Positions 43,421 to 57,845 of a stretch of 64,000 nucleotides of DNA are shown here, one piece after another. Position 1 is the stretch's first letter, and every line of letters starts with the position of its first letter. The stretch lies in contig JAWPGT010000005.1 in the NCBI GenBank assembly GCA_034638255.1, positions 1 to 64,000 on the forward strand, given 5' to 3'. Source of the stretch: Coprinus comatus (taxonomy: Eukaryota; Basidiomycota; Agaricomycetes; Agaricales; Agaricaceae). The notes below the pieces were generated by a model. The model saw only the letters and a list, made by a program, of their open reading frames with translations, had not been told where the DNA came from and did not search any database. A program made the position numbers and the translations under genes.

Positions 43421-44464
43421 CTAAACTAATGTCTGTTTAGATAGGTTAAGACCAATGGCCAAATGTGCTAATTTAGCGTCGACGACGAATCCCTGTATGA
43501 GATGTTTAATACTCTATCCAAATCATGGTTATAAAACCAACTTTTTTGGCATATTCTGAACACATATTAGTATTAGAGGTAAACGCATTATTGTGTACTT
43601 GACTTACTACTGAGCTCTTCATGGAGGCATGCTAATTCAATTACGCGAGGAACGATGAATTCGCCCGCTTCTAGCTTTTGCTGAGGCTTTGTCAATTCGT
43701 CTTCAAGTGTTACTTCAACGGTAACAAGTTTCATGTTTGCACTACTCATCCCTAAATATTAATATTGAACATCATGTCAAGGGACTAAACTTCAACGAAT
43801 CAAAGCTATTCACCGGGATCGCTCACAAGTAAATCCGAGGTACCAGAAACTTTATCAGCTTTAAAGCCGGTTTCTTCCTCAAGTTCGCGGATTGCTGTGT
43901 TTTCAATTGTCTCCCCACCGTCCACAAGACCTAAGATTTATGTGTCATCATTTGAAAACTGGTAGATATACGCATAGAGACCTGCGGGAAGTTCTATTAC
44001 AAGTATCAGAAAGTACGTTTGACGAAACCAAAAGTGGCGTACCAATGATATACTTTCCGACGGGTGGTCTAAATTGCTCTATAATAACAGTAGAAAGTGG
44101 GAAAGCGTTCGTCTTGGAGGTTATTAGAGCCAGAACCGCCACGGCTACAACACACTTTCAAACAATGGACGTTAAGTACAAATGGACAAGGCTCCTAACC
44201 ATCGATACCCGTGGACTTGCGGGTTTTGCGCTCAGCACTTTCCCATATTCTCTGGGAGCTATTGGTTCAGACCACACGGTTATATAGATCAGGTCCGGAT
44301 ACTACAAACCTCATTTCCCTCTGCGTCAGAATATGCTATCTTCTGTAATGTGATCCATCTGGATGTAGTCAAATCGAGTAAATCTCTACTAGGTGAATTG
44401 AATCATACTTGGCATCTGCAGCGGAGAGTTCTGTTGAGGAAATAATCTTCGGGGTCAAAGACAT
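43421..44464 (-). CDS. ADP-sugar pyrophosphatase, Nudix family (YSA1-like)
   Basis: Nine small exons (44464-44409, 44358-44310, 44251-44200, 44144-44043, 43993-43982, 43930-43814, 43751-43608, 43555-43542, 43492-43421) give 205 residues with all phases agreeing. Two are micro-exons of 12 and 14 nt. The Nudix box reads GGETIENTAIRELEEETGF, matching GX5EX7REUXEEXGU. VIIEQFRPPVGKYIIELPAGLVD before it and SSANMKLVTVEVTLEDE after it are typical of ADP-ribose/ADP-sugar hydrolases. The likely reaction is ADP-ribose to AMP and ribose-5-phosphate, a clearance role. It is divergent from the PNKP gene with 200 bp between starts. Confidence 0.92.
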
Positions 44465-44664
44465 CGATTGGGTAAGGGAAGGCTGATGAAGTAGTATATG
44501 TCTGCGAAGCATGTTCAGCCGTAGAAGTCCCATGAGTGGTTGCATGACGTAATTATAAGTGTTATACCTCTACCAAGTACCAACATAACTAAGTTTTCGC
44601 TTTTCATGAGTGTCAACCAGAGTACGCATTTCTCATACTACATCAACTCGTGGCTGGTATTAAC

Positions 44665-46443
44665 ATGTTATCGATACATATAGAATCTACGTCTCTTAAA
44701 AGACCACATCCAGACACCCCATTTGAACAGCATCAACCAACGAAAAGTCGCCCATATTTTTACTCTTCCTTGAATGGCTACTTACTTCATTTTGCATCTA
44801 GTTCACCCATTCTTTACAAAGAGTCGAACCAACAACGTCACGGGAACTTTCAAATGGGTTGACCCTTTGGGTAAACATAAATCGTGTTTTCATGGGATAA
44901 ACTGCAAACCCAGATGTTCTGGAAAGATTGCAGCCTTTGACTTAGACGGTACCATTATCAAAGCCCAATTTGGCACTGCAAAGAATCTCTCCAGGGACAC
45001 ACAATGGGAATGGTGGAAGTCTACAATACCTGATAAATTGAAGATTGCTGTTGAAGAAGGGTATGGAATGGAATGCTTCTGCCACTAAACACATATTTAA
45101 TCACTAATCCTTCAAAACAGATACTCAATCGTAATATTCTCTAACCAAGCTCTGAAGCCGGGCTCGCTCAAACAATGGAAGGAAAAGATGACTAACATTG
45201 CCTCAGCGGTGAGCATCTAGTTTTCTCTTTCAGTTTTGCTGTGTTAAATGGCATGTGTTGTCGAAGTATAGCTGGACGATATCCCTTTTCATCTGTTCGC
45301 CGCAACTAAGAAGGATGAGTATCGTAAACCAATGGTGGGGATGTGGAGGGAATTAGAAAGAATAGCTCTTGGCGAGAATGTTAACATCGGTGAATAATCC
45401 TCCACATCTCACTTCATTTCTTCATGTTGAAATAAACACAAAGATCTTTCTGGTTCCTTTTTCGTTGGAGATGCTGCCGGTCGTCAATATTCTGGCCGAA
45501 AGTCAGATTTCTCTAGCACCGACCGCAAGTTTGCTCTTAATATCGGGATTCCATTCATGACACCAGAGGCAAGTTATGCAACTTCTGTTCACAAATCAAC
45601 CTCATTGAATTGTTGGATTAGGAATACTTCTTGGGTGTGCCAGCTCACACAAACTACACACTCCCTGGTTTTCACGTATCGTCACTTCCGGATTGTAAGA
45701 GAGACTGATTATCTATTCTTTATTACTACTGAGCTTCGCTATAGTACCACTTGTGACACCCACATCATCCCCTATCATCCCTCCCTCGTGTCAGCAAGAA
45801 ATTGTTTTGTTTTGCGGATATCCGGCACTTGGGAAGACACACTTCTACCAGCACCATTTCCAACCGGGAAAATACGTGCATATCAATCAGGATAACCTCA
45901 AAACTCGCGACAAATGTATCAAAGCTACCCGGGAGGCTTTGAGAAGGGGAGAAAGTTGTGTTATAGGTATGCTTGCCTCAAAATATTAATAACTCGTATT
46001 TTCATGGCATCACACCTTCCAGATAACACCAATCGCGACGCCAAGACACGAAAATTTTATGTTGATCTCGCGAATGAATTAAATATATCCTCAAGGTGAA
46101 ATAAACTGGCACCAAACACGATCTATACTTAACCGTCACTAGGTGCTTCCTATTCACTGGCAGCATAGAACTTGCCTGGCATAATAATTTATATCGTATG
46201 ACTAACCCCGCACCAAATTCAACTGCGGTGAGGTCACATCCCGACAAAATTGATGCAACGTGCTCAACCGTGATATAGAGGGATTTGGTTCCCTATTCTG
46301 CTTTTATATCTTTCCGCGAACAGTATGAAGAACCTAAAATGGAAGAAGGTTTCGCCGAAATCCGCAAAGTAAACTGGAAATTTATAGGTTCAGACGAGGA
46401 AAAGAAACGATGGTCTATGTGGTTACAAGTTGATGGTACTTGA
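44665..46443 (+). CDS. pnk1: Polynucleotide 3'-phosphatase/5'-kinase (PNKP/Pnk1-like)
   Basis: Ten exons (44665-44746, 44802-45060, 45121-45208, 45272-45389, 45444-45568, 45622-45694, 45745-45966, 46023-46095, 46143-46227, 46279-46443) give 429 residues. The HAD phosphatase half has the nucleophile motif [11 protein letters not shown], then [11 protein letters not shown] and [10 protein letters not shown]. The kinase half has the Walker [25 protein letters not shown] and [12 protein letters not shown]. The enzyme restores 3'-OH and 5'-phosphate ends at DNA breaks. There is no N-terminal FHA domain, as in the S. pombe form. Intron 5 starts GC (GAG|GCAAGT at 45569), a GC-AG intron. Its TGA is 5 bp from the stop of the convergent GalT gene. 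Confidence 0.93.
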
Positions 46444-46448
46444 TTGGT

Positions 46449-47846
46449 TTATGGACTAATTTCACTTCTTGAGGCCTTGAGGTAGTGTTGGCTCTCGCAG
46501 TCGCGTAACCTTTCAGCGGCTTGCTCTGGCGTAAGGTCACGCTGTGGCTCAGCCATGAGTTCGAATCTAGTACAATACAAATCAGTCATCCACTTTAACT
46601 ATTGAATCCATAGACACTATACCCAACAAGAAACTTTTTTACGGTTGCACTCCTCAGCAGTGGTGGGTCGTAATGAATGTGCAAATGTGCAAACTCGTGA
46701 GTATCTTTTCCATCCCCTTGGGCAGGGACTGGTCTTTGGTGTATTCCCATGGAGTACGCAAACGAGCTCTTGAATAGATTGTCATAGCGTGTAGTTACCT
46801 CCGACAGTATTTCCGCCAATTCCACTTTCTCATGGCTCGTCAAATAATCAAGTGAGGTGATATGTCGACGGTAAGGAAGAACTAAATGGAATGGATTAGC
46901 CAGCTGGCTCCAATCTATGTTTTGAGCGGCTCACCTAGTATCTCAAAAGGCCAAACAGCCCACCATGGAACAAGAGCTAACCAATGCTGATTAAACACAA
47001 CAATACGGTTATTCTTGCCGTTCCTCATCTCGTACTCTGTGTGTGCATATTCACAGAGTAAACATGGCCGCCCTAATGCAGGTAAGATACAATAAAAACT
47101 AAATATCACACATTGTAGCTTACCTTGGGAACCGCGTGGTGCTTTGGAGTTATGGTTCTCTGGGTTCAGTGCGAATGCTTGCAAAGATTCCAGCTCTTTT
47201 GCGGGTATGGATGGAATTTCGGAGAGAGACCAGGCCTGGCCATGGGGGTGATTATTGGAACAACCCATCATAGCACCCTTGTTCTACAGCAAGTGTCAGG
47301 TACTTGTGGAAAATGAAACAAGCTATTGTACCTCAAATATCTGAACGTATTTGACTCCTTCTTGGGTTCCTCTTTCAAGATACACACGAATCCATTCATC
47401 AATTATTGTTTCTATAGCACTGGGTTCAAGTTGTGCCAATGTCAAATTATGAGCTGGGTGGAAAACAATCACATCGCAGGTGCCATGGACTGGTTGTGAA
47501 GTAAACATAGGATGAGGAGGTACAGGAGCCTCAGGGGCAGGACCCGGAAGTAACGCAGCAAAGTCATTGACGAAGGTGAAGATACGTTCATATTTAGGAT
47601 TATTTTGTCCGCCAGATCTCTTGTTTCCCGGGCACAGATAGCAAGCTGGGTCGTATGCTGGTAGCACTGTTGTCTGTGGAGGCTCATTTTGTCCAAGCCA
47701 TGGTCGCTTAGTGCGATGGGGGGAGACCAGAACATACTCGTTGATGAGAGGATTAACTACGGATTGTAGGGTGAATATAAGTAATTACATTCAAACAATT
47801 AGCACTCACAACGGCGATGAGAATGTGTGCTGGGATCAAAAGCCAT
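46449..47846 (-). CDS. gal7: Galactose-1-phosphate uridylyltransferase
   Basis: Six exons (47846-47810, 47756-47332, 47283-47124, 47072-46935, 46881-46623, 46566-46449) give 378 residues, near the normal size. The enzyme swaps UDP between glucose and galactose in the Leloir pathway. NPLINEYVLVSPHRTKRPW, YLCPGNKRSGGQNNP, NKGAMMGCSNNHPHGQAW (nucleophilic HPH triad), FNQHWLALVPWWAVWPFE, HLHIHYDPPLLRS and VKKFLVG|FELMAEPQRDLTPEQAAERL are all family signatures. No other galactose gene is next to it. It shares a 164-bp divergent spacer with the DDX41 gene. Confidence 0.96.
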
Positions 47847-48010
47847 TACCAGACTGCTGAGATTGGGCGGAACTTCAGATCTTTAGAAAGGTGCTCTTAT
47901 ATCTAATCTGTCTGTTCGGCAGTGCGGGCCGGACGCGCTACTCGGTCCGGGAGCTGTGACAACTGTATAATAAACACAAGCACCTACATTGACGCCTCCC
48001 ATAAAGGAAA

Positions 48011-50332
<2,322 letters not shown>

Positions 50333-50703
50333 AGTGCATTCTCATTCTGTGCTTTGATGGTAGGCAGGATTTCCCGTATTCAGCAAGGCAGAGTATTGAA
50401 TATTTGACTACTGATTTTTAAAGTTTCCAAATGGCCTTCATTACATACAATTTTACGCTAAAAATACCCAAGAAAACGAGTAAGTAGTAAAGTAGAAATA
50501 GGTAAAGAATTTGTCTATGAATAGTAGAAGTGATTGGTTATCGATAAGTGGGCATAACTATGTAAGGTATCGTTGAAAGACAAATTCGGACACCGGTCGG
50601 GTAATAATAGAGTAATTAAGTTTTCGTCGTTTTGTATATTTTCTTCGCAGACCTGATTATGAGAATCAGTACAACTGTGATTGCACGCAACAATGCCCTT
50701 TCT
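50333..50703. other. Convergent intergenic region, DDX41/RecQ
   Basis: This 371-bp AT-rich spacer lies between two stop codons. It should contain both 3' UTRs. I see no ORF, repeat or RNA gene. Confidence 0.6.
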
Positions 50704-53700
50704 TCACCCTAATTTATGTTTGATGCAAATCTGCACAAATTCATGCACATGAACATCTGATAATGTCGAGAAGTTTCCTGCATCATCCAAGATTGCACGA
50801 AATTGCTGATAGTCTAACGAAAGAATCAGGTTTGAACTTGTTCATCTTGAGGAGATACACACCTAAAGGGCAAAGATAGGAAACGGATTGAATGGCTGCC
50901 TCGCTGAGGACAGCATCTTTGCTTCCAAGGCCAGATTGAATTAAAATCTAGTTTGTTCATTTCCTATTAAATTTTGATATACAGAGCACATCAACCTACT
51001 TGTTGTCGATGTATATCCAGCTTGTTATATAGATCTTGCAATGAATCGACATTAGATCCATCCGTGCAGGGTGAATACACCTGCTCGGTGTCCTCGTCTG
51101 GAAAGTATTCAATGGGATCATCGTCCAGGGCTTTCGAGGCCCGCCTTTTACCCTTAGAGGGCTGCACCTGATCATGGGTTTGTTTCGTTGACTTTTGATT
51201 TCGCTTAGGTGGCGGACGCCAATCAACATGTAAGATTTCTCTTCTGCTGATAAAGCTGGCTGCTGCTTGTCCTACCTAAATGGTGAAACTGAGATATCAC
51301 GCTTCGCACTAAAGTCCGATTACGTACCTCTACATATTCAGTGAAAAATCCCGTGCTGTGTCGCTGTGTGGCAAGCATCAGAAGATCGAGAATAACAAGA
51401 CGATCGAGTGTCAATTCTACGAGCTCTTTGGATACGCTTTTCGCAGTCCCAAAGTTGTCCAACTGATCCCAGCCTCGTTTACGATTTTCAGCCGAATTCG
51501 AGCCTCGGAGGATTCCTGCAAGTTGAGCCAATGTTACCCTGCCGTTTGATTCGATGATTCCAATTGCACTACGGGCAATAGACGTAACATTTTCAACAAC
51601 AAGCTCCCGATCATCCAAGCAGTTATCACAGCCCTGCCGACAATCACGTTTATCAAACTCCTGGCCGAAATGATGAAGAACTTGAACACGTCGACATTCG
51701 GATATATTGGCACAATATTTAACGACCTCGCGCGCAGCGTCTTTTTGCCTTTGTATTGATTCTGGTGTTGCCGGTTCTTCAGAACGATCATCACGCTCAA
51801 TCATCCAACAAATGTTCTTGAAATCTTGAAACCTGTAGACTGTCAATCGTTATTAGACTTTAACTGTTTTTGTAGAATGATTGAAATATGCCCACACAGT
51901 ACACAATCCGCAGGCCTTCCGTCACGACCCGCTCTCCCAGTCTCCTGATAATAACTTATTATGGAATGTAAGAGAATAAATAATTAACCATCATCTCATA
52001 CTGTACTCACCCGGACAATGAACTTGGCATGTCATGGTGAATTACAAAACGAACTAATAAATGTTAGAAACATGTCAAGGGTATCAAAGTATAATTTACC
52101 ATCAGCTTTGTCAATTCCCATTCCAAAGGCAATCTGGAGTCCCCATCAGACTATAAATCATACTATGCCCATAGCTAACTCACCGTCGCCACAACAATAC
52201 GGAATTTATCTGCCTGCCATTCCTCAAGTAAACGATTCTTCTCTGCCTTAGAAAGACCAGCATGAAAGAACTCCGCCTCAATCCCGTTTTTCTGAAGGTG
52301 TTCCGCCAGATTCTGACAAGATTTTCGAGACAAACAATATATCACCCCAGAATGGTATGGATGTTCCTTCTTGATGAAATCTATGATGTCCTGCGAGACG
52401 CTCTTTGTTTTATTCTTGATTGAGTACCTTAAGTTAGGTCGGTTGAAGGAAGATGTGAAAGCTGCATGATCGCGCAACTGTAATTGGTTGACTATGTCTT
52501 CTCGTGTACGTTGATTCGCTGTAGCTGTGAGCGCAATGATGGGTACTTGAGGATATTCTTCTCTCAATTTTCCAAGGCCTTGATACTGTTCAACCAGTCA
52601 AACGGGTGAGACTGATTCTAACGTAATTCCAAGGGAACGACTTACGGCGCTTCGGAAATCTTGTCCCCAGGTAGAGATACAGTGTGCTTCATCGATTGCA
52701 AATCGAGCCAGCTTGTTTGTTCGATACAACTGATCCAAAAGATTTTTACAGGCTGAACTAGCCCTGAGCTTTTCGGGGGTAATGTACAGCAAAGAAGGCT
52801 TTTGGTCCCGACTCCACAATTTTGTCGTTACTTCCTCCTGTTGCGACTCAGCATTCCAATGTACAGCATCAACCCCTTTCTTGGTCAAAGCGTTAACTTG
52901 ATCCTCCATCAACGCAGTCAAAGGAGACACAACTATCGTCACTCCGGTGGTTTTTCCAGTGGTGCAAATGGCAGGGAGTTGGTAACACAAGCTCTTACCT
53001 CCTCCTGTGGGCATCAAAATAAAGGCATCTCGGCCTGCCATAGTAGCGGTAATCGCTTCCAGTTGGTTAGGTCTGAAATCCACTAGCCCAAATACATTCT
53101 TCAATTGACGTCGGAGTTCCTTATAATAAGGGGTTTGATAAAGAGATTGTTGGGAAGTTCCAACTTGATCAACAATACTCTCAGGTATTTCCTCAACACT
53201 ATCCCAATAGTCGTCATTGCCTCCCATATTGTGCTCATCCGGTGTACATGCAGCATTGTTTGCGGCTGTGTACTGCGTTTCATTGATAACCTGTGTTGAC
53301 GTCGAGATGGATTTCGTAGAATGTGTGAGTAGATTGGTGGAACTAGTAGGAAGGTCTTGTCTGTGTAAATTCGAAATTGATGGCTGTAAGGATGATGTCG
53401 ACGAAGGTGAAATAACGCTGGAAGAGCTTGAGGAGTGGAGGTTATTCTTTCCAGGTTTTCTTTCGTCTTGTACTGATTTTATGGCAGCTAAGCGTTGATT
53501 AAGGTCACGGCTGGACAAATATAATTATTCACCATGATATACAGGGCCATAGAAAAGGAGCGCACCGTAACCGATGTAGAAAGAGGCCGTCTACTTCGCC
53601 ATCACCATCGAGCAACAGGCTCATGACATAGTTCAGTAATTCATTATGCTTAGCTCGATAACTTGCTAAGGTTTCTGAAGAAAGCTGGGGAGGTTCAGAC

Positions 53701-54325
53701 TTTGCATGGCCATATTCAGGCAGCTCAACATACCTCTACAAGGTCAAGATGGGTATCCGTAGGCTTAGGGTTCGTCGCTTTAGTGGATGTGGTCGTGGAA
53801 TTAATCGCTGGTTGACCGGAAATGTACGTTGTGTGTTCCTTTGGCTTGACCAGCCCTGGAGGAGCTATGTTTTCTTTGTCCAGCCAGTCTTCCGATTTCC
53901 TTGCACGTTTTGAGGTGTGGGAAATGGTATCAGGTTCTGGAGTTGCCCTTTTGCGTGGGTTCGGGGTACCAGGACTCGATTTGTCGGAAACATATATGAC
54001 CTCAACCGGAGTAGGACGTTCGGAAGGAGTGGAACGAGAGTTGTGCGCGGACTGTTGTTTGAATCCTGGTGTTGAAAAGGCTGGGAGTACGGTCGTTGAG
54101 TTCTTGGAAGTTGAGCTTAGATTAGGCCTTTGAACTTGAAGCGATGGGGTTGAAATGGCGGGCCTGAACTTTGGCTTCTGTACGGGTGATTAGGAGAGCG
54201 TAGAAGTGAGTGAAAGAGATGCGAACCTTGAGGTCAGAGTTTAAACGAGGAGAAAGAACGGGTTGGATGGAGGACGAGGGCTTGCGGCTGAGAAGTTCCT
54301 GAAGATTGTTCTTTGGTAGGGACAT
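50704..54325 (-). CDS. RecQ-family DNA helicase (Sgs1/BLM-like)
   Basis: Twelve exons (54325-54227, 54177-53734, 53666-53566, 53510-52646, 52585-52184, 52133-52100, 52053-52011, 51954-51896, 51839-51328, 51275-51000, 50947-50863, 50813-50704) give 1,009 residues, phases consistent. A disordered Ser/Pro/Thr N-terminus of about 350 residues precedes the helicase core: DFRPNQLEAI (motif 0), MPTGGGKSLCYQLP (I), VVSPLTALMEDQ (Ia), FAIDEAHCISTWGQDFR (II), ALTATA (III), GVIYCLSRKS (IV), IAFGMGIDKAD|VRFVIHHDMP (V) and YYQETGRAGRDG (VI). The RecQ zinc site is YCANISECRRVQVLHHFGQ...CRQGCDNC, followed by a winged helix. I do not see a clear HRDC domain, only a short C-terminal helical part. The likely role is resolving recombination and replication intermediates. 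Confidence 0.94.
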
Positions 54326-54419
54326 GACAGTCCTCTACAAACAGATTTAGCAACAATATCTAAACCCCACGCGCCGGTCATGTGACCGCGTTCACCCATC
54401 TCTCCCCCAACCACTCGCA

Positions 54420-56167
54420 ATGGACGGGGCGTTAATATTCCCAAAAATGACAAACGACGAGGTTATTCTGGCCTTCCAAGGTTGGGGAATATCAATAACA
54501 GCTCACAACATTCGTCATCCCACCCCAGACTTTGTCGAATCTATCTACGCCGCCTGCCTTCAGCATATTACTGGTCTTACTTATGAATCGTTCAAACAAC
54601 CCGTCGACAACTCCATCTCTGCCCTGGGTATCAACGAAGTATACTGACTCCTGATATGATTTGCATCTCCGTTGATTCCGTGCTAGGATATCTACTCTGC
54701 TGCCTTCACTACCAATCTCTTCCTCTACCATCTGTATGTTTTCTATCTTCCCTCATTCTGTCATCTCACAATCCCAACCAGGTCTCGTTTTGCTAAAGTA
54801 GCCCGTGTTGAGGATTTCGGGGCCAAGGATCTTTTTGCTCCGGAGCCACAACGTACCTCCATGATCCTGGCTGCCTTTGTCAACTTTATCAAGTTTACCG
54901 AGGAATATTGTGATGTAGAAATCACGAAAATGCGGGAGGAGTCTGAGGAGCTCGTAAACGAGCGCGAGCAAGTTGATAGAGAGCTACTCGAAGTCCAACA
55001 TGAAATTGATGAAATCAAGTACATCCCACCTTTTTCTTAATTTACACGCGATTTAATCTCGGTTCAGAGCACAGCTGATACAAGATGAACCTCAATGTGA
55101 AGTGCTCAGAAAACAGAATGCCGGGCTACGCACCAAAATATTTGAAATCAAGGATGCACAAACCACTGTCATGAATGAAATCCAGACACTGAAAACGGAG
55201 AGAAACAATCTTGCTCATCAAAAAGTACGTCATCTTTTGTAGGGTGCTTACTTGGGATGACCTTTTCCACTCAGGAGACTCTGCGACAAGAAATCGCCGG
55301 TATCGAGGATTCTGTGCAACGAACGCAATCGCGTATTGTTCAATCCCCAGAAAGGATCAAAAAGAAGATAACCCAAATGGCCACAAGTGCGGCCGAAGAT
55401 AAGCGTTCCATTGCTTCCCAAGAAGCTAAAGCTCGAGATCTTCAGGCAAAAATCAATGCTCTACTTGCCATTGAAAAGGTAAACCAGGAGCTTCTTTCTT
55501 TGCATTTTATACTCAAACCTTTTCAGGATGTCCGCAGTTGCGTAGAGCAACTACAAACAATTGAAAAGGAGGTAAACGCTTTGCAAGCCACCCAAAAGGA
55601 ATTGAGTGATGTGAGGGACCAACTTGAGGGCAGAAGTGTTGAGAAAAGTGAACTTCAGGTGAAACGTGAGGTAAGTAAATTCATCACCGACAAACACGGA
55701 TACCTCATTAGAAAAACCCTTTTAGCGAGTCGAGAAACAAATAGGGAATGCGCACGAGAAGTTGGAAAGGACTCAGACTCACGCAGAGGATAAGAAACGA
55801 GCCAATCAGAAGACACTCGAAAGACTTAAACGAGAATACGACCAAATGGATTTAGAACGACGCGATAATGATAGGCAGGTTGAAGAGATGCGTGGCGAGG
55901 CCAATGAAATTGTGTCCAAGGTTAGTCCTAGCTGTAGTAAAGAATAATGCTTTTCTTTTGACCTTTGACTTTATTTATAAATCTAGATGGCGGAACATCT
56001 AAAGAGGAGTGAAACGGAACTTAACGAGCTACTGGCAGAATACTGGAGGTTGAGACATGAAACAGGTATGCTAACGTTTCCGGTACGATCAAAATGCTTA
56101 CATATGGGTAGATATCTACACAGAAACACTGGCGAACAAACTCAACATGCGTGTTTCATCAAAATGA
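54420..56167 (+). CDS. nuf2: Kinetochore protein NUF2
   Basis: Nine exons (54420-54638, 54687-54733, 54782-55018, 55068-55224, 55275-55478, 55527-55670, 55726-55920, 55987-56065, 56112-56167) give 445 residues, the normal length. The N-terminal calponin-homology part begins IFPKMTNDEVILAFQGWGISI and HPTPDFVESIYAACLQHITGLTYE, then RTSMILAAFVNFIKFTEEYC. The remaining two thirds is heptad-rich coiled coil, as expected for pairing with Ndc80. The complex links kinetochores to spindle microtubules. Its start is 94 bp from the start of the RecQ gene on the other strand. Confidence 0.95.
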
Positions 56168-56353
56168 CAGGGTAAAATCCGCCCTTTCACAGGGGTTTCG
56201 ATCGTTCTTTTATTTACGATTATTCTTACGATTATTCTTTCAATCGAAAACTGTTCAACGTTTTTAATCAACTAGTATGTACAACGGTATCCAATCCAAC
56301 CTCTCTTGTTTTTTTCTCCTGTGTATTATCATATTGTAGATGAAAGTCTAGTG

Positions 56354-57744
56354 TCATTGTTTACGTTTTCGAGCTTCCCGCCTCTGGGTACACTCCCGAC
56401 AATACCATTCATCGTCTTCTGGCACTTCTTTGAGTCCAACGCATTCAAGGTGGAACTATGGTGTACACCTCAACACGCTGGGTAAATAAGGGAGGGATCA
56501 ATAAGCAACTCACCCATTCATATTTACATCCAGGATCATCGCAACCTATCATCTAATAAAATATCAGACATTTAATTTGTGTATAGTATCAATATACCCA
56601 CCTCCCCAAATGACACTCGATTACAGTAGCACCAAGTAGGTTCATTCGGATCGATCAGGAGTTCATTTAGTTCTGGAACTTGAACTTGAATCGTGGAGGC
56701 CGGATTCCTCGTATTCGCCATCGTGGTTTGTTCGTCCTTCTCCTTTTCTTTTTCCCTTTCTTTCTTACGACTTTTAGGTGGACGTTTTCTGCTTGAACTA
56801 GTCGGTGGGGCGGAAGATATGTTATTATCGGCAATGCTGGGCTGATTATTAACAGCCATTTCTACGTCTTCGTCTTCATCGAGCATTGGACTCATACTAA
56901 CCCTCGCAGCACGACTCCACTTGGGTACGACAAGCTCGGACATACTGAGTAGAACAGGAGCATTAGGTTCAGCAGACAAAGATGCCTCTTGTTCTTTGAT
57001 AAATTGATCTAAGCGGCGAATTTGTCGTTCGACCTGAGAGAAATCTCGGTGGAAGTTTTCAAGGTGATATATAGATAAGACGTTACCGAATCTTGAGCCG
57101 TTTGAGCGAGGTTAACCTTTTCATGAGAGGTACGTAGATATTCCTCGTTTAACGATGCAATTTGTCTCAATAGTTCACGAGAGGTAACTGTTTCTCGTAA
57201 GACATTAGAAAGTACTGGGGATAAGTTACCATTTCCTGGTGCAAGGCCAGGTAATGAGCCTACTGTTTTTATGTAGCAAATAAAACAACCCACCCCCACT
57301 AGACGATGCGTAATTGCTAGGAATCGACTCTCTGTGATTATACAACTTCTTTCGCAGTTCCACGTATTGCCGTATGGTTGGTAATAGATCACTCGAATAA
57401 TCTACGGCAATAAACATGATCGAAAGGAACGTAATCATAATGAACATGCACAATACCATTTGCTTGTTTCTCGAGCTGTCGTAAAAGAGCAAATTGCCTA
57501 TGCACAGTCAGAGGCAGTTGTTCAATAGCTATTAGAGTCGAAGCGTAAGATTATCATAGACATGGAGACCATAAATCCAACCTTCATAGTGTTCATCCCG
57601 AATTTCATCCCAGATTTCTTGTTCCTTCTCTTCGAGATTAAATTGCTCATTGGCAGGGGTTTCAGCATCTTGTATCTCTACGTCATTATCGTTTGTGGAT
57701 TGTATAGGTTGTATTCGGGTACTGCTTCTAGTTCTGGTCGACAT
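56354..57744 (-). CDS. ING-family PHD-finger protein
   Basis: Seven exons (57744-57582, 57528-57457, 57401-57294, 57235-57087, 57033-56602, 56552-56514, 56455-56354) give 354 residues. The N-terminal ING helix region includes IEQLPLTVHRQFALLRQLEKQ and DYSSDLLPTIRQYVELRKKLY. A Lys/Arg/Glu-rich linker (SRKRPPKSRKKEREKEKEKD) suggests a nuclear localisation signal. The C-terminal PHD finger is [33 protein letters not shown]...WYCRECTQRR, of the kind that binds H3K4me3. Such proteins are subunits of histone acetyltransferase or deacetylase complexes. Which complex cannot be told from the sequence. Confidence 0.93.
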
Positions 57745-57845
57745 GGCTGTTCAAGCCAAGTGCTAACAAATAAGCTGTTACATCCACGTGTTTGGGATCA
57801 TAGCGTCCACAGTACGACACATATCCCTTCCTTATACAACTGGCC

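Noticed and set aside
53667..53733. 49-bp version of RecQ intron 2 (acceptor at 53686)
   Set aside because: That join runs into a stop within about 25 codons. The acceptor after CCTTAG (67-bp intron) keeps the frame open to the next exon.
57236..57293. 34-bp intron in the ING gene (acceptor at 57260)
   Set aside because: It is shorter than any other intron here. The next AG gives a 58-bp intron in the same phase and a better family match.
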